A DNA stretch of 64,000 bases from RHLJ01 sp965601955. GTDB taxonomy: Bacteria; Bacteroidota; Rhodothermia; Balneolales; Balneolaceae. Both the position numbers and the translations under genes were made by a program. Every line of letters starts with the position of its first letter. Positions within the stretch are counted from its first letter, which is position 1. The stretch is from the NCBI GenBank assembly GCA_965601955.1, contig OZ271855.1, forward strand, positions 3,348,001 to 3,412,000, written 5' to 3'. The notes beneath the pieces were generated by a model. That model was not told the origin of the DNA and did no database searches. It worked only from the letters and a program-made list of their open reading frames with translations. This document shows positions 53,693 to 62,995 of the stretch, piece by piece.

Positions 53693-54607
53693 TTATTTGA
53701 GTGTTCCTTCGAGCGTATTACCTGCCAAAAAGTTTTTAGTTTCCATTCTTTTCTTGCCGGGTAATTGAATCTCAAGTAATTCTACGGTTCCATCCTTGCA
53801 GCCAACTAAGAGCTGTTCTCCACGGACCAGTAATTCACCTGGGTCAATATTGGCAATAGGGCCTAATCTTGACTTATATACATTAAATTTCTCTCCATTC
53901 AGATTAGCCCAGGCTGTAGGGAAGGGACTCAAACCTCTTATTTTATTATGAACCTCATGAATTGATTCATAAAAATCCAGGTGGCAGTTTTCTCGAAATA
54001 ACTTTGGCGCCGGGGTAGCTTTTGTATCATCCTGGGATATTTCGTTATAACTTCCATCTTCTATAAGGTGGATGGCCTCCAATAAAACATCACTTCCTAT
54101 TTCCATTAACCGGGAATAAACCTCTCCTGTGGTTTCGTTGTCCCCAATTGGAGTTTTTCTCTGAAGGATAATTTTCCCGGTATCCACTTTTTCATCAAGG
54201 AAAAAAATAGTGCACCCCGTTTCCTCTTCTCCATTAATAACCGCCCAATGAATGGGGGCAGCTCCCCTGTACTTCGGTAATAAGGAAGCATGTAGATTGA
54301 TGGACCCAATTTTTGGTATTTCTAAGATATGTTTTGGCAGAATACGAAAGGCCACAACTACAAACAGGTCAACATCTAATGAAGCTAATTGCTCAGCAAA
54401 CCCAGGGGCCCGTAAATCTTCAACTTCAATGACAGGAATGCCCAACTCTTCTGCCTTTGCCTTAACAGGAGTAGGAGCAGTTGAAGTGCCCCGCCCCCTT
54501 CTTTTATCCACGTTACTTACTACCGCCGATACGTTGAATGGAGAATCAACAATCTTTTGAAGGCTCGGAATCGCAAAATCGGGAGAACCCATAAATACAA
54601 TATTCAT
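53693..54607 (-). CDS. fmt: Methionyl-tRNA formyltransferase
   Basis: 304 residues. It formylates initiator Met-tRNA. MGSPDFAIPSL (6-16), catalytic N104 and H106 in INLHASLLPKYRGAAPIHWA and D142 in DEKVDTGKI, which match N106, H108 and D144 of E. coli. C-terminal OB-like domain complete. 15 nt after def, the classic def-fmt pairing. Confidence 0.97.
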   Translation of the reverse strand: MNIVFMGSPDFAIPSLQKIVDSPFNVSAVVSNVDKRRGRGTSTAPTPVKAKAEELGIPVIEVEDLRAPGFAEQLASLDVDLFVVVAFRILPKHILEIPKIGSINLHASLLPKYRGAAPIHWAVINGEEETGCTIFFLDEKVDTGKIILQRKTPIGDNETTGEVYSRLMEIGSDVLLEAIHLIEDGSYNEISQDDTKATPAPKLFRENCHLDFYESIHEVHNKIRGLSPFPTAWANLNGEKFNVYKSRLGPIANIDPGELLVRGEQLLVGCKDGTVELLEIQLPGKKRMETKNFLAGNTLEGTLK

Positions 54608-54622
54608 CCCAGTAGCTCTTAA

Positions 54623-55177
54623 TTAAATCTTTGGTCGAATAGGATATTTGGTTTCTCTATCACCCATCTCTATTTCTTTAAGATCCGCTTTATGCATACG
54701 TCTTCGAAAAGAACTTAGATAGTCGATAAAAAGAACTCCATCAAGATGATCATACTCATGCTGTATTACCCGGGCCAGCCAACCTGATGCTTCTATCTCG
54801 CAATCATTAAACTCCTCATCTTTGTACTTAACAACAACAGTTTCAGGACGGGTCACCTTATCTGTCACTTCCGGTATACTTAAACAACCTTCATCCATTG
54901 GAATTTTACTCCCTTTTTTTTCAATAATCTCAGGATTGATGAAGGCCATAGGGCCAGGTTTTTCATCCTCCTCATCCAACATATTATCTGCATCTAAAAC
55001 AAAAATACGTTTTGAAACTCCTACCTGAGGAGCAGCTAATCCAACCCCATCCGAGTTATACATAGTCTCGAACATGTCCTGAATGAACGCTTTAATTTCA
55101 TCTGTGAAATCGTCCACTTGCTTTGCTTTAGCTCTCAAAACCGGATCGTTATAAGTAACAATAGGTAAAATCGGCAT
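54623..55177 (-). CDS. def: Peptide deformylase
   Basis: 184 residues. Fe/Zn enzyme removing the N-formyl group. The three motifs are GVGLAAPQVG (44-53), EGCLS (96-100, ligand C98) and HEYDH (140-144). It starts 5 nt after ruvX ends and precedes fmt. Confidence 0.97.
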   Translation of the reverse strand: MPILPIVTYNDPVLRAKAKQVDDFTDEIKAFIQDMFETMYNSDGVGLAAPQVGVSKRIFVLDADNMLDEEDEKPGPMAFINPEIIEKKGSKIPMDEGCLSIPEVTDKVTRPETVVVKYKDEEFNDCEIEASGWLARVIQHEYDHLDGVLFIDYLSSFRRRMHKADLKEIEMGDRETKYPIRPKI

Positions 55178-55182
55178 GTTAA

Positions 55183-55608
55183 TTACGAATGATGTTCTTC
55201 CAAATAGCGCTGTAAGATAATGGCTGCTGCAATTCTATCCACACTCTCTTTTTCCTTCCTTTTTTTACGCTTTACACCTGCCCCAACCATAAGGCTAATT
55301 GCTTCATTTGATGAATTCCTCTCATCTACTTTATGGATAGGGATATCCGGAAAAGAGGAAGCCAGTCGAAGAATAAACGACTGTACCATATCTGTGGCTT
55401 CTCCTTCTGAACCATCAGGTTGCAAAGGCCAGCCTATGATAAAAGCTTCAACTCCTGACCCAGATACAATTTCCCCAATGCGAGTAATGACTTGCTCGGG
55501 ACTATATGTTCCTACAGGATTAGCAAAAGTTTTAAGGAGATCCGTCTGGGCAATACCGATTCGTTTTTTTCCTACATCAATACCAACCAGACGTGTATAC
55601 TCCTGCAA
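55183..55608 (-). CDS. ruvX: Holliday junction resolvase / pre-16S rRNA nuclease YqgF
   Basis: 141 residues, RNase H-like fold. GIDVGKKRIGIAQTD (9-23) holds the first acidic residue; GWPLQPDGSEGEAT and VDERNSS hold the others, near 60-70 and 97-103. Probably matures 16S rRNA 5' ends and may cut Holliday junctions. It lies 12 nt after the HU-family gene, same strand as def-fmt. Confidence 0.95.
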   Translation of the reverse strand: MQEYTRLVGIDVGKKRIGIAQTDLLKTFANPVGTYSPEQVITRIGEIVSGSGVEAFIIGWPLQPDGSEGEATDMVQSFILRLASSFPDIPIHKVDERNSSNEAISLMVGAGVKRKKRKEKESVDRIAAAIILQRYLEEHHS

Positions 55609-55620
55609 AGTGACGGGCTA

Positions 55621-55935
55621 TTATTTTACGTCTTCAAGAGGCTGACGTAAAAATGTTTTCAGCAATTTACTTGGTTTGAAGTGTGTTTTACGGTGTGCTG
55701 GTACATAAATCACTTCGTTAGTCTTTGGATTTCTAGCCTTTGGTTTTGCTTTTGTCTCCTTTACCTCAAATACACCAAAATCGCGTATTTCGATACGGCA
55801 CTCGGTATTTGCTGACATCATAATCTCGCGCATTGCAACGATTACAGCATCAATCCAAGGTTCTACTTTGATCATTGGCTCGCCTTTAGCTTCCGCTACC
55901 CGACGAACAATATCACGTTTAGTGTAAGTCATCAT
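55621..55935 (-). CDS. HU/IHF-family DNA-binding protein
   Basis: 104 residues; the second Met (55932) is an equally good start. MTYTKRDIVRRVAEAKG, the IEIRDFGVFEV beta turn and KAKPKARNPKTNEVIYVPAHRKTHFKPSKLL form the HU/IHF core with its DNA-bending arm. ARNPKTNE is the conserved arm tip with the intercalating Pro. GAGG lies 10 nt upstream on the - strand. First gene of the HU-ruvX-def-fmt run. Whether it is HU or IHF-like cannot be decided. Confidence 0.93.
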   Translation of the reverse strand: MMTYTKRDIVRRVAEAKGEPMIKVEPWIDAVIVAMREIMMSANTECRIEIRDFGVFEVKETKAKPKARNPKTNEVIYVPAHRKTHFKPSKLLKTFLRQPLEDVK

Positions 55936-56096
55936 AACTATTATTCCTCGTATGTTTGCGCACTTTTTTGTGCGTTAGTGTGTCCTTCCTTAATTATGCT
56001 ATTTTCTACTTTTACTTAAAATTGTAACCTAAAGCGAATAGCAAGTGATTTTACAGATAGTTTGAGCTAAAGTCTACCTAAAATTTGGTAAACGGC

Positions 56097-58340
56097 TTAA
56101 TCATAGCGAAGTACATTCTTAACCCCATCTACTTTACCAAGCCTTTTCATAATCTTATCTAGATGAGAAATGCCTTCTACATAAATCGTCAATATCCCTT
56201 CAAACATACCTTCATCACTAGTTACATTGATGCTCTTCATGTTTGTCGAAAGTGACTTCGAAAGGATGTCGGTTAAATCGTTGATTAGCCCAACCCTGTC
56301 TTCTCCAATTACTTTGATGGCAACCAGGAACTTATTCTCAATATTTTTTGCCCATTTTACATCTATAATTCTCTCACCTTCTGTTTTCAAAAGGTGCTGA
56401 GCATTATTGCACATGGTTCGATGTATTTTAACGTCTCCATTCCTGCTTATAAAACCAATTACATCATCGCCTGGGATTGGGCTGCAACAATTTGCATAAG
56501 TGAATTTTACATTACTCAACTCTCCATTTAGAATGAGTGATTGAGAATCACCTAAAGCCCGGGCTGTTGAGTAATAGGTCTCCTGGATTTCCTCTTCACT
56601 TTTTTGTGTCGTTTCAGAAGCTTCCCCTTCTATTCTTCCCGTACTCTTAAACTTTTTTACCTCTCGGAAGACGGTATTCACATCCATTGACCCTAGCCCT
56701 AAATCGTAGAACATCCCCTGGGTCGATTCATATTTAAAGCGTTTAGCTATTTTTGTTAGCTCCTGATCGGAAATCTCAATTTTGCCCCTGGCAGCTCTCT
56801 TTTCCCATATTTCTCTTCCTTCATCAGCAATCTTTCGTTGTTTTTGCTTGATGAACTGGCGAATTCTGGATTTGGCCTTATGAGTAACCACGTCATCAAT
56901 CCAGTCAGGATTAAGATTAATCTTATTCCCCGTTATTATTTCAACCTGATCCCCATTCTTTAGCTTTTGCCGCAAAGGAGCCATTTTCCCATTTACCTTA
57001 GCAGCCATTGCTTGTTCACCGATTTCGCTATGAATTTCAAAAGCAAAATCGATAGGAGTTGCACCACTAGGAAGTGTTCGAAGTTCACCACGTGGAGTGA
57101 ACACATAGATTTCTTCCTGGTATAAATTTAACTGGAAGTCTTTTACGAAATCGGCAGTCGAATCAGGCCTGGGGTTATCCAGTACATCACGAACCCAATT
57201 CACAAATTTGTCCAGTGTTTCGCTTCCCTTCTGCTCCCCTTCTTTATACTTCCAGTGGGCAGCTAACCCTTTCTCTGCAATATCATCCATACGGCGGGTC
57301 CTGATTTGGACCTCCACCTTTTTACCCCTGTTCGTTATCACCGTAGTATGTAATGATTGATACCCATTTGCCTTAGGCACAGAAATGAAATCTCGAAAAC
57401 GTTCAGGGATAGGAGTATACCAGTCGGTAATAATGGAATAAACTCTCCAGCAATCTTCCTTCGTATGCTCTCCTTCAAGAATGATCCGAATCGCAAATAA
57501 ATCATAAATCTCTTCGAAGGGCTTTTGTTGCCGCTGCATCTTACGATAGATGGAATAAATATGCTTAGGGCGCCCCTTAATCTCGAATTTGAAATCCTGT
57601 TCGACAAGCTGCCTTCCTATAGGCATCATAAATTCATCAATAAAAGCTTCCCGTGATTCCTTTTTCTCCCTTAGCTTTCGAGCAATAAACTTAAAGGAGG
57701 TAGGGTCGATGGCCTTGAAACATAAATCCTCTAGCTCGTTCTTAATGCTGAATAACCCAAAACGGTGAGCTAAAGGAGCATATAAATCCATGGTTTCGGA
57801 AGCGATCTGGATTTGTTTTTCTCTCCTTAGATGCTGGATGGTTCTCATATTGTGTAACCTGTCTGCAAATTTAATCAAGATCACACGAATGTCTTCCGCC
57901 ATAGAAAGAAGCAACTTCATAAATGCTTCTGCCTGTTTGCTATCTCTGCTCTTAAATACGCCTGCTATTTTTGTTACTCCATCAATGATTACAGAAACCT
58001 CTTCTCCGAACCAGAACGTAATATCTTCAAGCTCTACTTCTGTGTCTTCCACGGTGTCGTGAAGAAGGGCTGCAACTACAGAAATGTCATCAATATTAAT
58101 TTCCTGGGCAACAATCTTGGCGACCTCAACAGGATGGTAATAATAAGGTTCACCTGAAGCTCTTTTTCCATCTTTATGGGATAAGTAACAAAGCTTAAAC
58201 GCTCGAGTTACCATTTCAACATCGGTATTATCTATATGGAGCCTACATACCTCTAGCAGCTGATCAAGATCTTGCTGTTGAGCCTTCTCCAGATTGTACT
58301 CATCGAGATTGAATTTTTCTATGGTGCTGGTTTTAGCCAT
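56097..58340 (-). CDS. RelA/SpoT family (p)ppGpp synthetase/hydrolase
   Basis: 747 residues from the ATG at 58340; a TTG 24 nt upstream is less likely. Order: HD hydrolase domain (YYYHPVEVAKIVA, AALLHDTVEDTEVE, intact HD pair), synthetase domain (GRPKHIYSIYRKMQ, YDLFAIRII, DFISVPKANGYQSLHTT), TGS (IYVFTPRGELRTLPSGATPIDFAFEIHSEIG), helical and CC domains (YANCCSPIPGDDVIGF), and a C-terminal ACT domain. Both catalytic halves look intact, so it is likely bifunctional and controls the stringent response. Confidence 0.95.
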   Translation of the reverse strand: MAKTSTIEKFNLDEYNLEKAQQQDLDQLLEVCRLHIDNTDVEMVTRAFKLCYLSHKDGKRASGEPYYYHPVEVAKIVAQEINIDDISVVAALLHDTVEDTEVELEDITFWFGEEVSVIIDGVTKIAGVFKSRDSKQAEAFMKLLLSMAEDIRVILIKFADRLHNMRTIQHLRREKQIQIASETMDLYAPLAHRFGLFSIKNELEDLCFKAIDPTSFKFIARKLREKKESREAFIDEFMMPIGRQLVEQDFKFEIKGRPKHIYSIYRKMQRQQKPFEEIYDLFAIRIILEGEHTKEDCWRVYSIITDWYTPIPERFRDFISVPKANGYQSLHTTVITNRGKKVEVQIRTRRMDDIAEKGLAAHWKYKEGEQKGSETLDKFVNWVRDVLDNPRPDSTADFVKDFQLNLYQEEIYVFTPRGELRTLPSGATPIDFAFEIHSEIGEQAMAAKVNGKMAPLRQKLKNGDQVEIITGNKINLNPDWIDDVVTHKAKSRIRQFIKQKQRKIADEGREIWEKRAARGKIEISDQELTKIAKRFKYESTQGMFYDLGLGSMDVNTVFREVKKFKSTGRIEGEASETTQKSEEEIQETYYSTARALGDSQSLILNGELSNVKFTYANCCSPIPGDDVIGFISRNGDVKIHRTMCNNAQHLLKTEGERIIDVKWAKNIENKFLVAIKVIGEDRVGLINDLTDILSKSLSTNMKSINVTSDEGMFEGILTIYVEGISHLDKIMKRLGKVDGVKNVLRYD

Positions 58341-58415
58341 CTGCAGAGAAACCTTTTTTACCAATGCCTTTAAAACGAATCAAATATACTTTTATGTAAT
58401 AATTTTTATTAAGCT

Positions 58416-58982
58416 TTAAAAGCTTAACGATACTCCGAATAATATCCTTCCCGTTGTAGTTTCAGAAATCTCAGGATTACTTAATGAGGTATCCGAATAC
58501 CTGTATTCAACAAAAGGCTTTAGAATTGGAATGATACTTACCTTTGCCCCAACTATTCCATTCCAGTAAATGTTGGATTCATTTTCATCATCCAATTCAT
58601 CTAAAACCGGAACCCCGACGATATCACTTCTATTGATGTCTAGAGTTGTTGAACCAAGTCCCAATCCAATGTACGGTTCTATCAATCCAACAGATACCCC
58701 TCCTATAACTGCGACCCCAAAATCGTAATTAGTTAGATCCTGAGAATAGCTGACCCCCGCTTCGGAAACATCATTCTGCTCACTAAAAAAACTGAAGTGC
58801 GCCTGAAGAGCAACATTGATCATTGGCAGGTGATCCAGGAAACCCTTCTGAACTCTAAGGCCAAAGCCACTTTGAGGATCTTCATCCCTTAACTCGTAAG
58901 AAGCACCCACCTCAAGTTGAGCAAATGCTGGACTTGTAAACAGAAGAACCACAAGAATTAAGACGGAAAAAAATTTATTCAT
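58416..58982 (-). CDS. Outer-membrane beta-barrel protein, OmpA/OmpW-size
   Basis: 188 residues from the ATG at 58982; the frame remains open upstream but only this start gives a signal peptide (MNKFFSVLILVVLLFTSPAFA, cut before QLEVG). The mature chain of about 167 residues alternates polar and aromatic residues in eight or so strands (VGASYELRD, FGVAVIGGVSVG, PFVEYRYSDTSL) and ends ILFGVSLSF with a C-terminal Phe, the outer-membrane insertion signal. Ligand unknown. Confidence 0.85.
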   Translation of the reverse strand: MNKFFSVLILVVLLFTSPAFAQLEVGASYELRDEDPQSGFGLRVQKGFLDHLPMINVALQAHFSFFSEQNDVSEAGVSYSQDLTNYDFGVAVIGGVSVGLIEPYIGLGLGSTTLDINRSDIVGVPVLDELDDENESNIYWNGIVGAKVSIIPILKPFVEYRYSDTSLSNPEISETTTGRILFGVSLSF

Positions 58983-58995
58983 AAATAACTCATCA

Positions 58996-59039
58996 TTGTT
59001 GAATGCAGGAAAGTACAAAACCGTGGTTTTATTCAACAA
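58996..59039 (-). promoter_or_regulatory. Structured leader of the outer-membrane protein gene
   Basis: TTGTTGAAT (58996-59004) and ATTCAACAA (59031-59039) form a perfect 9-bp stem; between them AAAACC-GT-GGTTTT (59017-59030) is a second dyad. The element ends 14 nt before the ATG at 58982 on the - strand, so it may fold in the 5' leader or be an operator. Confidence 0.45.
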
Positions 59040-59120
59040 CATTTTAGAAGAAATGAATTGAAGAGTTCTGATATTAAGTCGTATATTTGCCGCCCTAAAA
59101 GCCAATGTAAAGCATGGTTT

Positions 59121-59208
59121 GCCGCGGTGGTGGAATTGGTAGACACGTTGGACTTAAAATCCAATGGGTGTTTAAATGCCCGTGCCGGTTCGAGTCCGGC
59201 CCGCGGTA
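59121..59208 (+). tRNA. tRNA-Leu (anticodon TAA)
   Basis: Class II tRNA of 88 nt. Acceptor GCCGCGG/CCGCGGT (G1-T72 wobble), anticodon stem TTGGA/TCCAA with loop CTTAAAA giving anticodon TAA (UUA codons), long variable arm TGGGTGTTTAAATGCCCGT, T arm GCCGG-TTCGAGT-CCGGC, discriminator A. CCA is not encoded. Confidence 0.96.
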
Positions 59209-59218
59209 CTAACCACGA

Positions 59219-59250
59219 AAAGCCCACTCAATAACGAGTGGGCTTTTTTT
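59219..59250 (+). terminator. Intrinsic terminator after tRNA-Leu
   Basis: AAAGCCCACTC (59219-59229) pairs perfectly with GAGTGGGCTTT (59236-59246), 6-nt loop, then Ts to 59250. Confidence 0.95.
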
Positions 59251-59393
59251 GGGGCTAACGCATAAAAATGATCGTCAAAGCTCCTATTAAAACAAGGACA
59301 TCCAAAATTTCTTCCTGTAAAAAATTTTGTTTAATGTTTTATCCTGTTATTATTGGCTGAGGGTAAGTTCTTGAAGGAATGATCGACTAACAC

Positions 59394-59768
59394 ATGGAAA
59401 AATCTCAGAACAAAACAGTGATGATCGTTGAAGACGATTTGATACTGAATCTGCTTTATGAGAGTTATTTGGAGAAACTGGGTTATGATGCTGAAGGTGA
59501 GCTGGTGTATGGAAAAACAGCGATTGAAGTAGCAAAGCGAATTAGCCCTGATTTGATTCTAATGGACATTTCTCTGGAAGGTGAAATGGATGGCATCGAA
59601 GCGATGACCGAAATTAGAAAATTCTCTGATGTACCAGTTATCTACATCACTGGTAATTCCGATCCTTACCATGTTCAAAGGGCTAAAGAAACAAATTACG
59701 TTGACTACCTGGTTAAGCCTATCGAGTTCAACGATCTTAAAGAATCCATCGAAAAGAATTTTCGGTAA
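59394..59768 (+). CDS. Single-domain CheY-like response regulator
   Basis: 124 residues, only a receiver domain: E13-D14-D15 acidic pocket, phospho-acceptor D58 (ILMDISLEG), T86 (YITGNSD) and K108 (LVKPIEF). No output domain, so it signals by protein contact or passes phosphate on. It is set apart from the kinase-regulator pair downstream by 113 nt and has no cognate kinase in view. Confidence 0.92.
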   Translation: MEKSQNKTVMIVEDDLILNLLYESYLEKLGYDAEGELVYGKTAIEVAKRISPDLILMDISLEGEMDGIEAMTEIRKFSDVPVIYITGNSDPYHVQRAKETNYVDYLVKPIEFNDLKESIEKNFR

Positions 59769-59881
59769 TTCCTTTCTTCTCTGTTCCCCTTCACAATTCT
59801 TTTTCCTTCACGAAGTTTTACCATAATTAGGTTGATGTAATCTATTGTTATACTATTTTTGCATCATAAAAAATAATCAGC

Positions 59882-61588
59882 ATGCTCAGAAGTAAGGTTT
59901 TCAGATGGTCACTACTCGGACTTGCCCTGTTAGCGGTAATCGCATTAACAGGCATGAATGTGTATTCACTGTATGATATTCGAGAGAGAATTATTGAGAC
60001 TGAAGAAGAACGTCAACTTGATTTACTTGATGAACTAGTCTCTGAGGTTCGCCGCGAGTTTTATGACCAATTTGAAGGTCTTGGAAAGCTAGAATTAGAA
60101 CCTACCGAGAATACTATTGTCAATCACGGGAAGTTTCCTCCCCAGGTGCAAAAACTCATAGTCAAAGCATCTCAAAATCAGGTTTTCGATGGCATCTACT
60201 ATACTCCTGAAGGGGTCGATCCATGTGTTGATGATACAAGTGTGTATGCATACAATTATTCGAACGAAACGATGGTATACACTAGCGCTTACCCCACAAC
60301 ACTTTGCGATGGTGTTGGACTTGTAAGAACTAAGGCACGCATAGAATTAAATAGCCTTGACTATCGATGGAATAATAATGTTGAGTTCGATGCCCACCGT
60401 ACAATGAATATTGGCTTCATCAATATCCAGGAGAACCGAATCATTGGGTACCTCACCGTTACATTAAACAAAAACTATATCGTAAATGACCTCATAGGGC
60501 CACTTCTAACGGAGTATTTTGACCCTGTAGATAACCCGGGGACCGTGTTATGGCTACGTGACTGGGCCAACAATGAAATTCTCGCTTCTAATAATCCATC
60601 GGTTAATTATGACCGGGAGATTATTAATGCCCGAAGAGGTTTTATCTATGGAAACATGTTGGAAAACTGGGTTATCCAGATCGCATTCCTAGACAACCCT
60701 GTTGGCAACATTTATAACGAGTCGCTATTTAAAAACTTAATTGTACTTGGAGTGGCCATGCTCCTGCTGGTTGGTGCTCTCGTATTTATGTTCTACACCG
60801 CTCAAAGAGAACGAGCACTTTCTCAACGCCAGGCAGGATTTTTGGCCAATGTTACCCATGAATTAAAAACTCCGCTGGCTGTTATGCAGGCTGCCGGAGA
60901 GAATATTTCAGATGGGCGAGTCACTGAGACAGCAAGATTGAAACAGTATGGAGATCATATTTATAATGAATCGATTCGATTACGCCGAATGATTGAAAAG
61001 CTACTTGATGTAGCTAAATCAGATTCAGGGCAAACATTAATCAAAGCAAGTCCGGCAAATCTTCTCGAGCTGGTGAGAGATTACATAAAAGAGAATCGCC
61101 CATATATAGAAAGCAAAGGATTTACCTTATCCTTCAATTATAATTCTGATCCTACATTGGTAATGATCGACCGGGATCATTTCGAGACAATAATCAGCAA
61201 CCTCACCGAAAACGCCATAAAATACAGCGCAGATCAAAAAGCAATTAAGGTTAGTCTTAAAACCGAAAAACAACACGTTATATTGAAGGTTGCAGATACC
61301 GGGGTAGGAATCCCACGAAAGCATCTCAAGAATATCTTTAAAAAGTTCTATCGGGTTGAAGACTCATTAAATGCCAAGACTAAAGGGCATGGTCTTGGAT
61401 TAAGCATCGTCAGAAACCTGGTTCAACTAAACGGGGGAAGTATTCACGTTACCAGTGAAGTAGGTAGAGGTACTGTTTTCACAATCAAATTCCCTATTTT
61501 CATTCGAGAAAAACAGACGCAGGGACCTTCCAAGAATAGTGAAGCCCCAACTCAACAAATCAGCAACATTTCGGAGTATGCCAAATAA
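59882..61588 (+). CDS. Sensor histidine kinase
   Basis: 568 residues. TM1 at about 10-30, an extracytoplasmic sensor domain of about 250 residues, TM2 at 286-307, HisKA with phospho-acceptor H326 (NVTHELKTPLAVM), and HATPase_c with N box (NLTENAIKYS), G1 (DTGVGIPRKH), F box and G2 (KGHGLGLSIVRNL). The sensor region has two Cys (about 115 and 142) that could form a disulfide. Signal unknown. Overlaps the following regulator gene by 11 nt. Confidence 0.93.
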   Translation: MLRSKVFRWSLLGLALLAVIALTGMNVYSLYDIRERIIETEEERQLDLLDELVSEVRREFYDQFEGLGKLELEPTENTIVNHGKFPPQVQKLIVKASQNQVFDGIYYTPEGVDPCVDDTSVYAYNYSNETMVYTSAYPTTLCDGVGLVRTKARIELNSLDYRWNNNVEFDAHRTMNIGFINIQENRIIGYLTVTLNKNYIVNDLIGPLLTEYFDPVDNPGTVLWLRDWANNEILASNNPSVNYDREIINARRGFIYGNMLENWVIQIAFLDNPVGNIYNESLFKNLIVLGVAMLLLVGALVFMFYTAQRERALSQRQAGFLANVTHELKTPLAVMQAAGENISDGRVTETARLKQYGDHIYNESIRLRRMIEKLLDVAKSDSGQTLIKASPANLLELVRDYIKENRPYIESKGFTLSFNYNSDPTLVMIDRDHFETIISNLTENAIKYSADQKAIKVSLKTEKQHVILKVADTGVGIPRKHLKNIFKKFYRVEDSLNAKTKGHGLGLSIVRNLVQLNGGSIHVTSEVGRGTVFTIKFPIFIREKQTQGPSKNSEAPTQQISNISEYAK

Positions 61589-62282
61589 AACTATCAAAAT
61601 TCTTGTGGTTGAAGACGAACCAAGTTTAATCTTCACACTTAGAGATACATTAGAAAGCGAAGGATATCAGGTAATTGTAAGCGAAGACGGAGAACAGGCT
61701 GTAGAATTGGTCCAGGAACATTCACCAGACTTAATGATTCTTGATATCATGTTGCCTGGAAAAAGCGGATATGATATTTGTAAGCAGGTAAGAGAACTCA
61801 AATATACATTCCCAATCATTATGCTCACCGCAAAGGATCAGGAGATTGATAAAGTTAAAGGGCTTAATCTAGGTGCTGATGATTATCTAACCAAACCATT
61901 TGGCGTGAAAGAGCTATTGGCTCGTATACAGGCACGTCTTCGAAGGGCTGGAACCTATTCCTCATCCAGCGAGGTTGAAATCCTGAAACTTGGCTCGGTA
62001 AAAATTGACCTTCTCGAATCGGAAGTCGTATTTCCAGACGGTTCACTAAATGAATTAACTGCCCGAGAAGTAGAACTTATCCGGTATTTACTTGGTGCCG
62101 GAGGTGAACCTGTTTCCAGAGATGAACTTCTGGAAAAAGTATGGAGGTATGAGTACAGCACTAACACCAGAACCGTGGATGTGCATATTTCCAAATTGCG
62201 AGCTAAAATTGAGCTGCACCCTGAAGACCCAAGGTACCTGATTACTCTACACGGGGTAGGCTATCTCTTAAAAACCACTTAG
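61578..62282 (+). CDS. OmpR/PhoB-family response regulator
   Basis: 234 residues from the ATG at 61578; an upstream in-frame ATG at 61539 would add 13 residues and a longer overlap with the kinase. Receiver domain with E12-D13 pocket, D56 (LILDIMLPG), T in MLTAKDQ and K in DDYLTKPFG; C-terminal winged helix (LTAREVELIRYLL, VDVHISKLRAKIE). It is the cognate partner of the kinase. An OmpR-type output cannot activate sigma-54 promoters, so it is not the regulator of the permease modules. Confidence 0.94.
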   Translation: MPNKTIKILVVEDEPSLIFTLRDTLESEGYQVIVSEDGEQAVELVQEHSPDLMILDIMLPGKSGYDICKQVRELKYTFPIIMLTAKDQEIDKVKGLNLGADDYLTKPFGVKELLARIQARLRRAGTYSSSSEVEILKLGSVKIDLLESEVVFPDGSLNELTAREVELIRYLLGAGGEPVSRDELLEKVWRYEYSTNTRTVDVHISKLRAKIELHPEDPRYLITLHGVGYLLKTT

Positions 62283-62286
62283 AAAG

Positions 62287-62829
62287 TTACTTTTTCAGAC
62301 GACGGACAAAGTCTATAAAATTCCTAGTCTGAGCTTCTAACAACTTTTGTTGAAACTCATTTTTTAGCCCTGCCTCAGGATCGAATTCTGAACTTACCCG
62401 ATTGATAAAAACTCGTTCAGGGAATTGTATCGAATTCCTGTAGTTCGCTACCATCTGGAATTGCTCAACTGCCCTTAGTGCACCAAAAGCTCCCGCTGCA
62501 ACACCAACAAAAGCCATTGGAAGATGTTCAAAGGCTCCGGGAAAGGGAAGATAATCAATAAAGACCTTTAGCACGCCTGGAAACCCACCATTATACTCTG
62601 GTATTACAAACAGAAGTGCATCTGCATTTAAGATGGGATCCCGAAATTCTTTGATTGATGGAATATCATCTCCATACCTGCCTCCAACAACATCCTGCAT
62701 TGGAAAATCCTCTAAAGAAGCTATAGAGGTTTCTATCCCCTCCTTTTGATACAGGCTAAGAATGTAGTTGGAAACTTCAAGAGATTTCGAGGCTGGCCTG
62801 TCTGTAGAACTAATAATTTTAAACTTCAT
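62287..62829 (-). CDS. NADPH-dependent FMN reductase family protein
   Basis: 180 residues, flavodoxin-like fold. LFVIPEYNGGFPGVLKVFIDYL (about 96-117) is the FMN-binding block of this family, and the N-terminal IISSTDRPASKS loop binds phosphate. It probably reduces FMN, quinones or azo compounds in the cytosol; substrate undefined. Convergent with the OmpR gene, 4 nt between ends. Confidence 0.9.
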   Translation of the reverse strand: MKFKIISSTDRPASKSLEVSNYILSLYQKEGIETSIASLEDFPMQDVVGGRYGDDIPSIKEFRDPILNADALLFVIPEYNGGFPGVLKVFIDYLPFPGAFEHLPMAFVGVAAGAFGALRAVEQFQMVANYRNSIQFPERVFINRVSSEFDPEAGLKNEFQQKLLEAQTRNFIDFVRRLKK

Positions 62830-62995
62830 CGCTTTTATTTTTTGTAATGAAATGAATACTTAATAGAAGAAAAAATCATTCCAACTTTCTTTTTTCTGGT
62901 TAAATAAATATTTGTAAGCGCTTTTTCAGTAATATTTAATTAAATAAGTCATTTAGTAATATTTATCTAAATTTATTTTGTTTTTGAATCTATGC

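Noticed and set aside
59033..59227. Small - strand protein across the tRNA-Leu region
   Set aside because: It is antisense to a confidently folded tRNA and its terminator, and partly to the leader of the outer-membrane gene.
59882..62282. Kinase/OmpR pair as regulator of the permease modules
   Set aside because: OmpR-type regulators lack the AAA+ domain needed to activate sigma-54, and the pair is 33 kb away from the last module.
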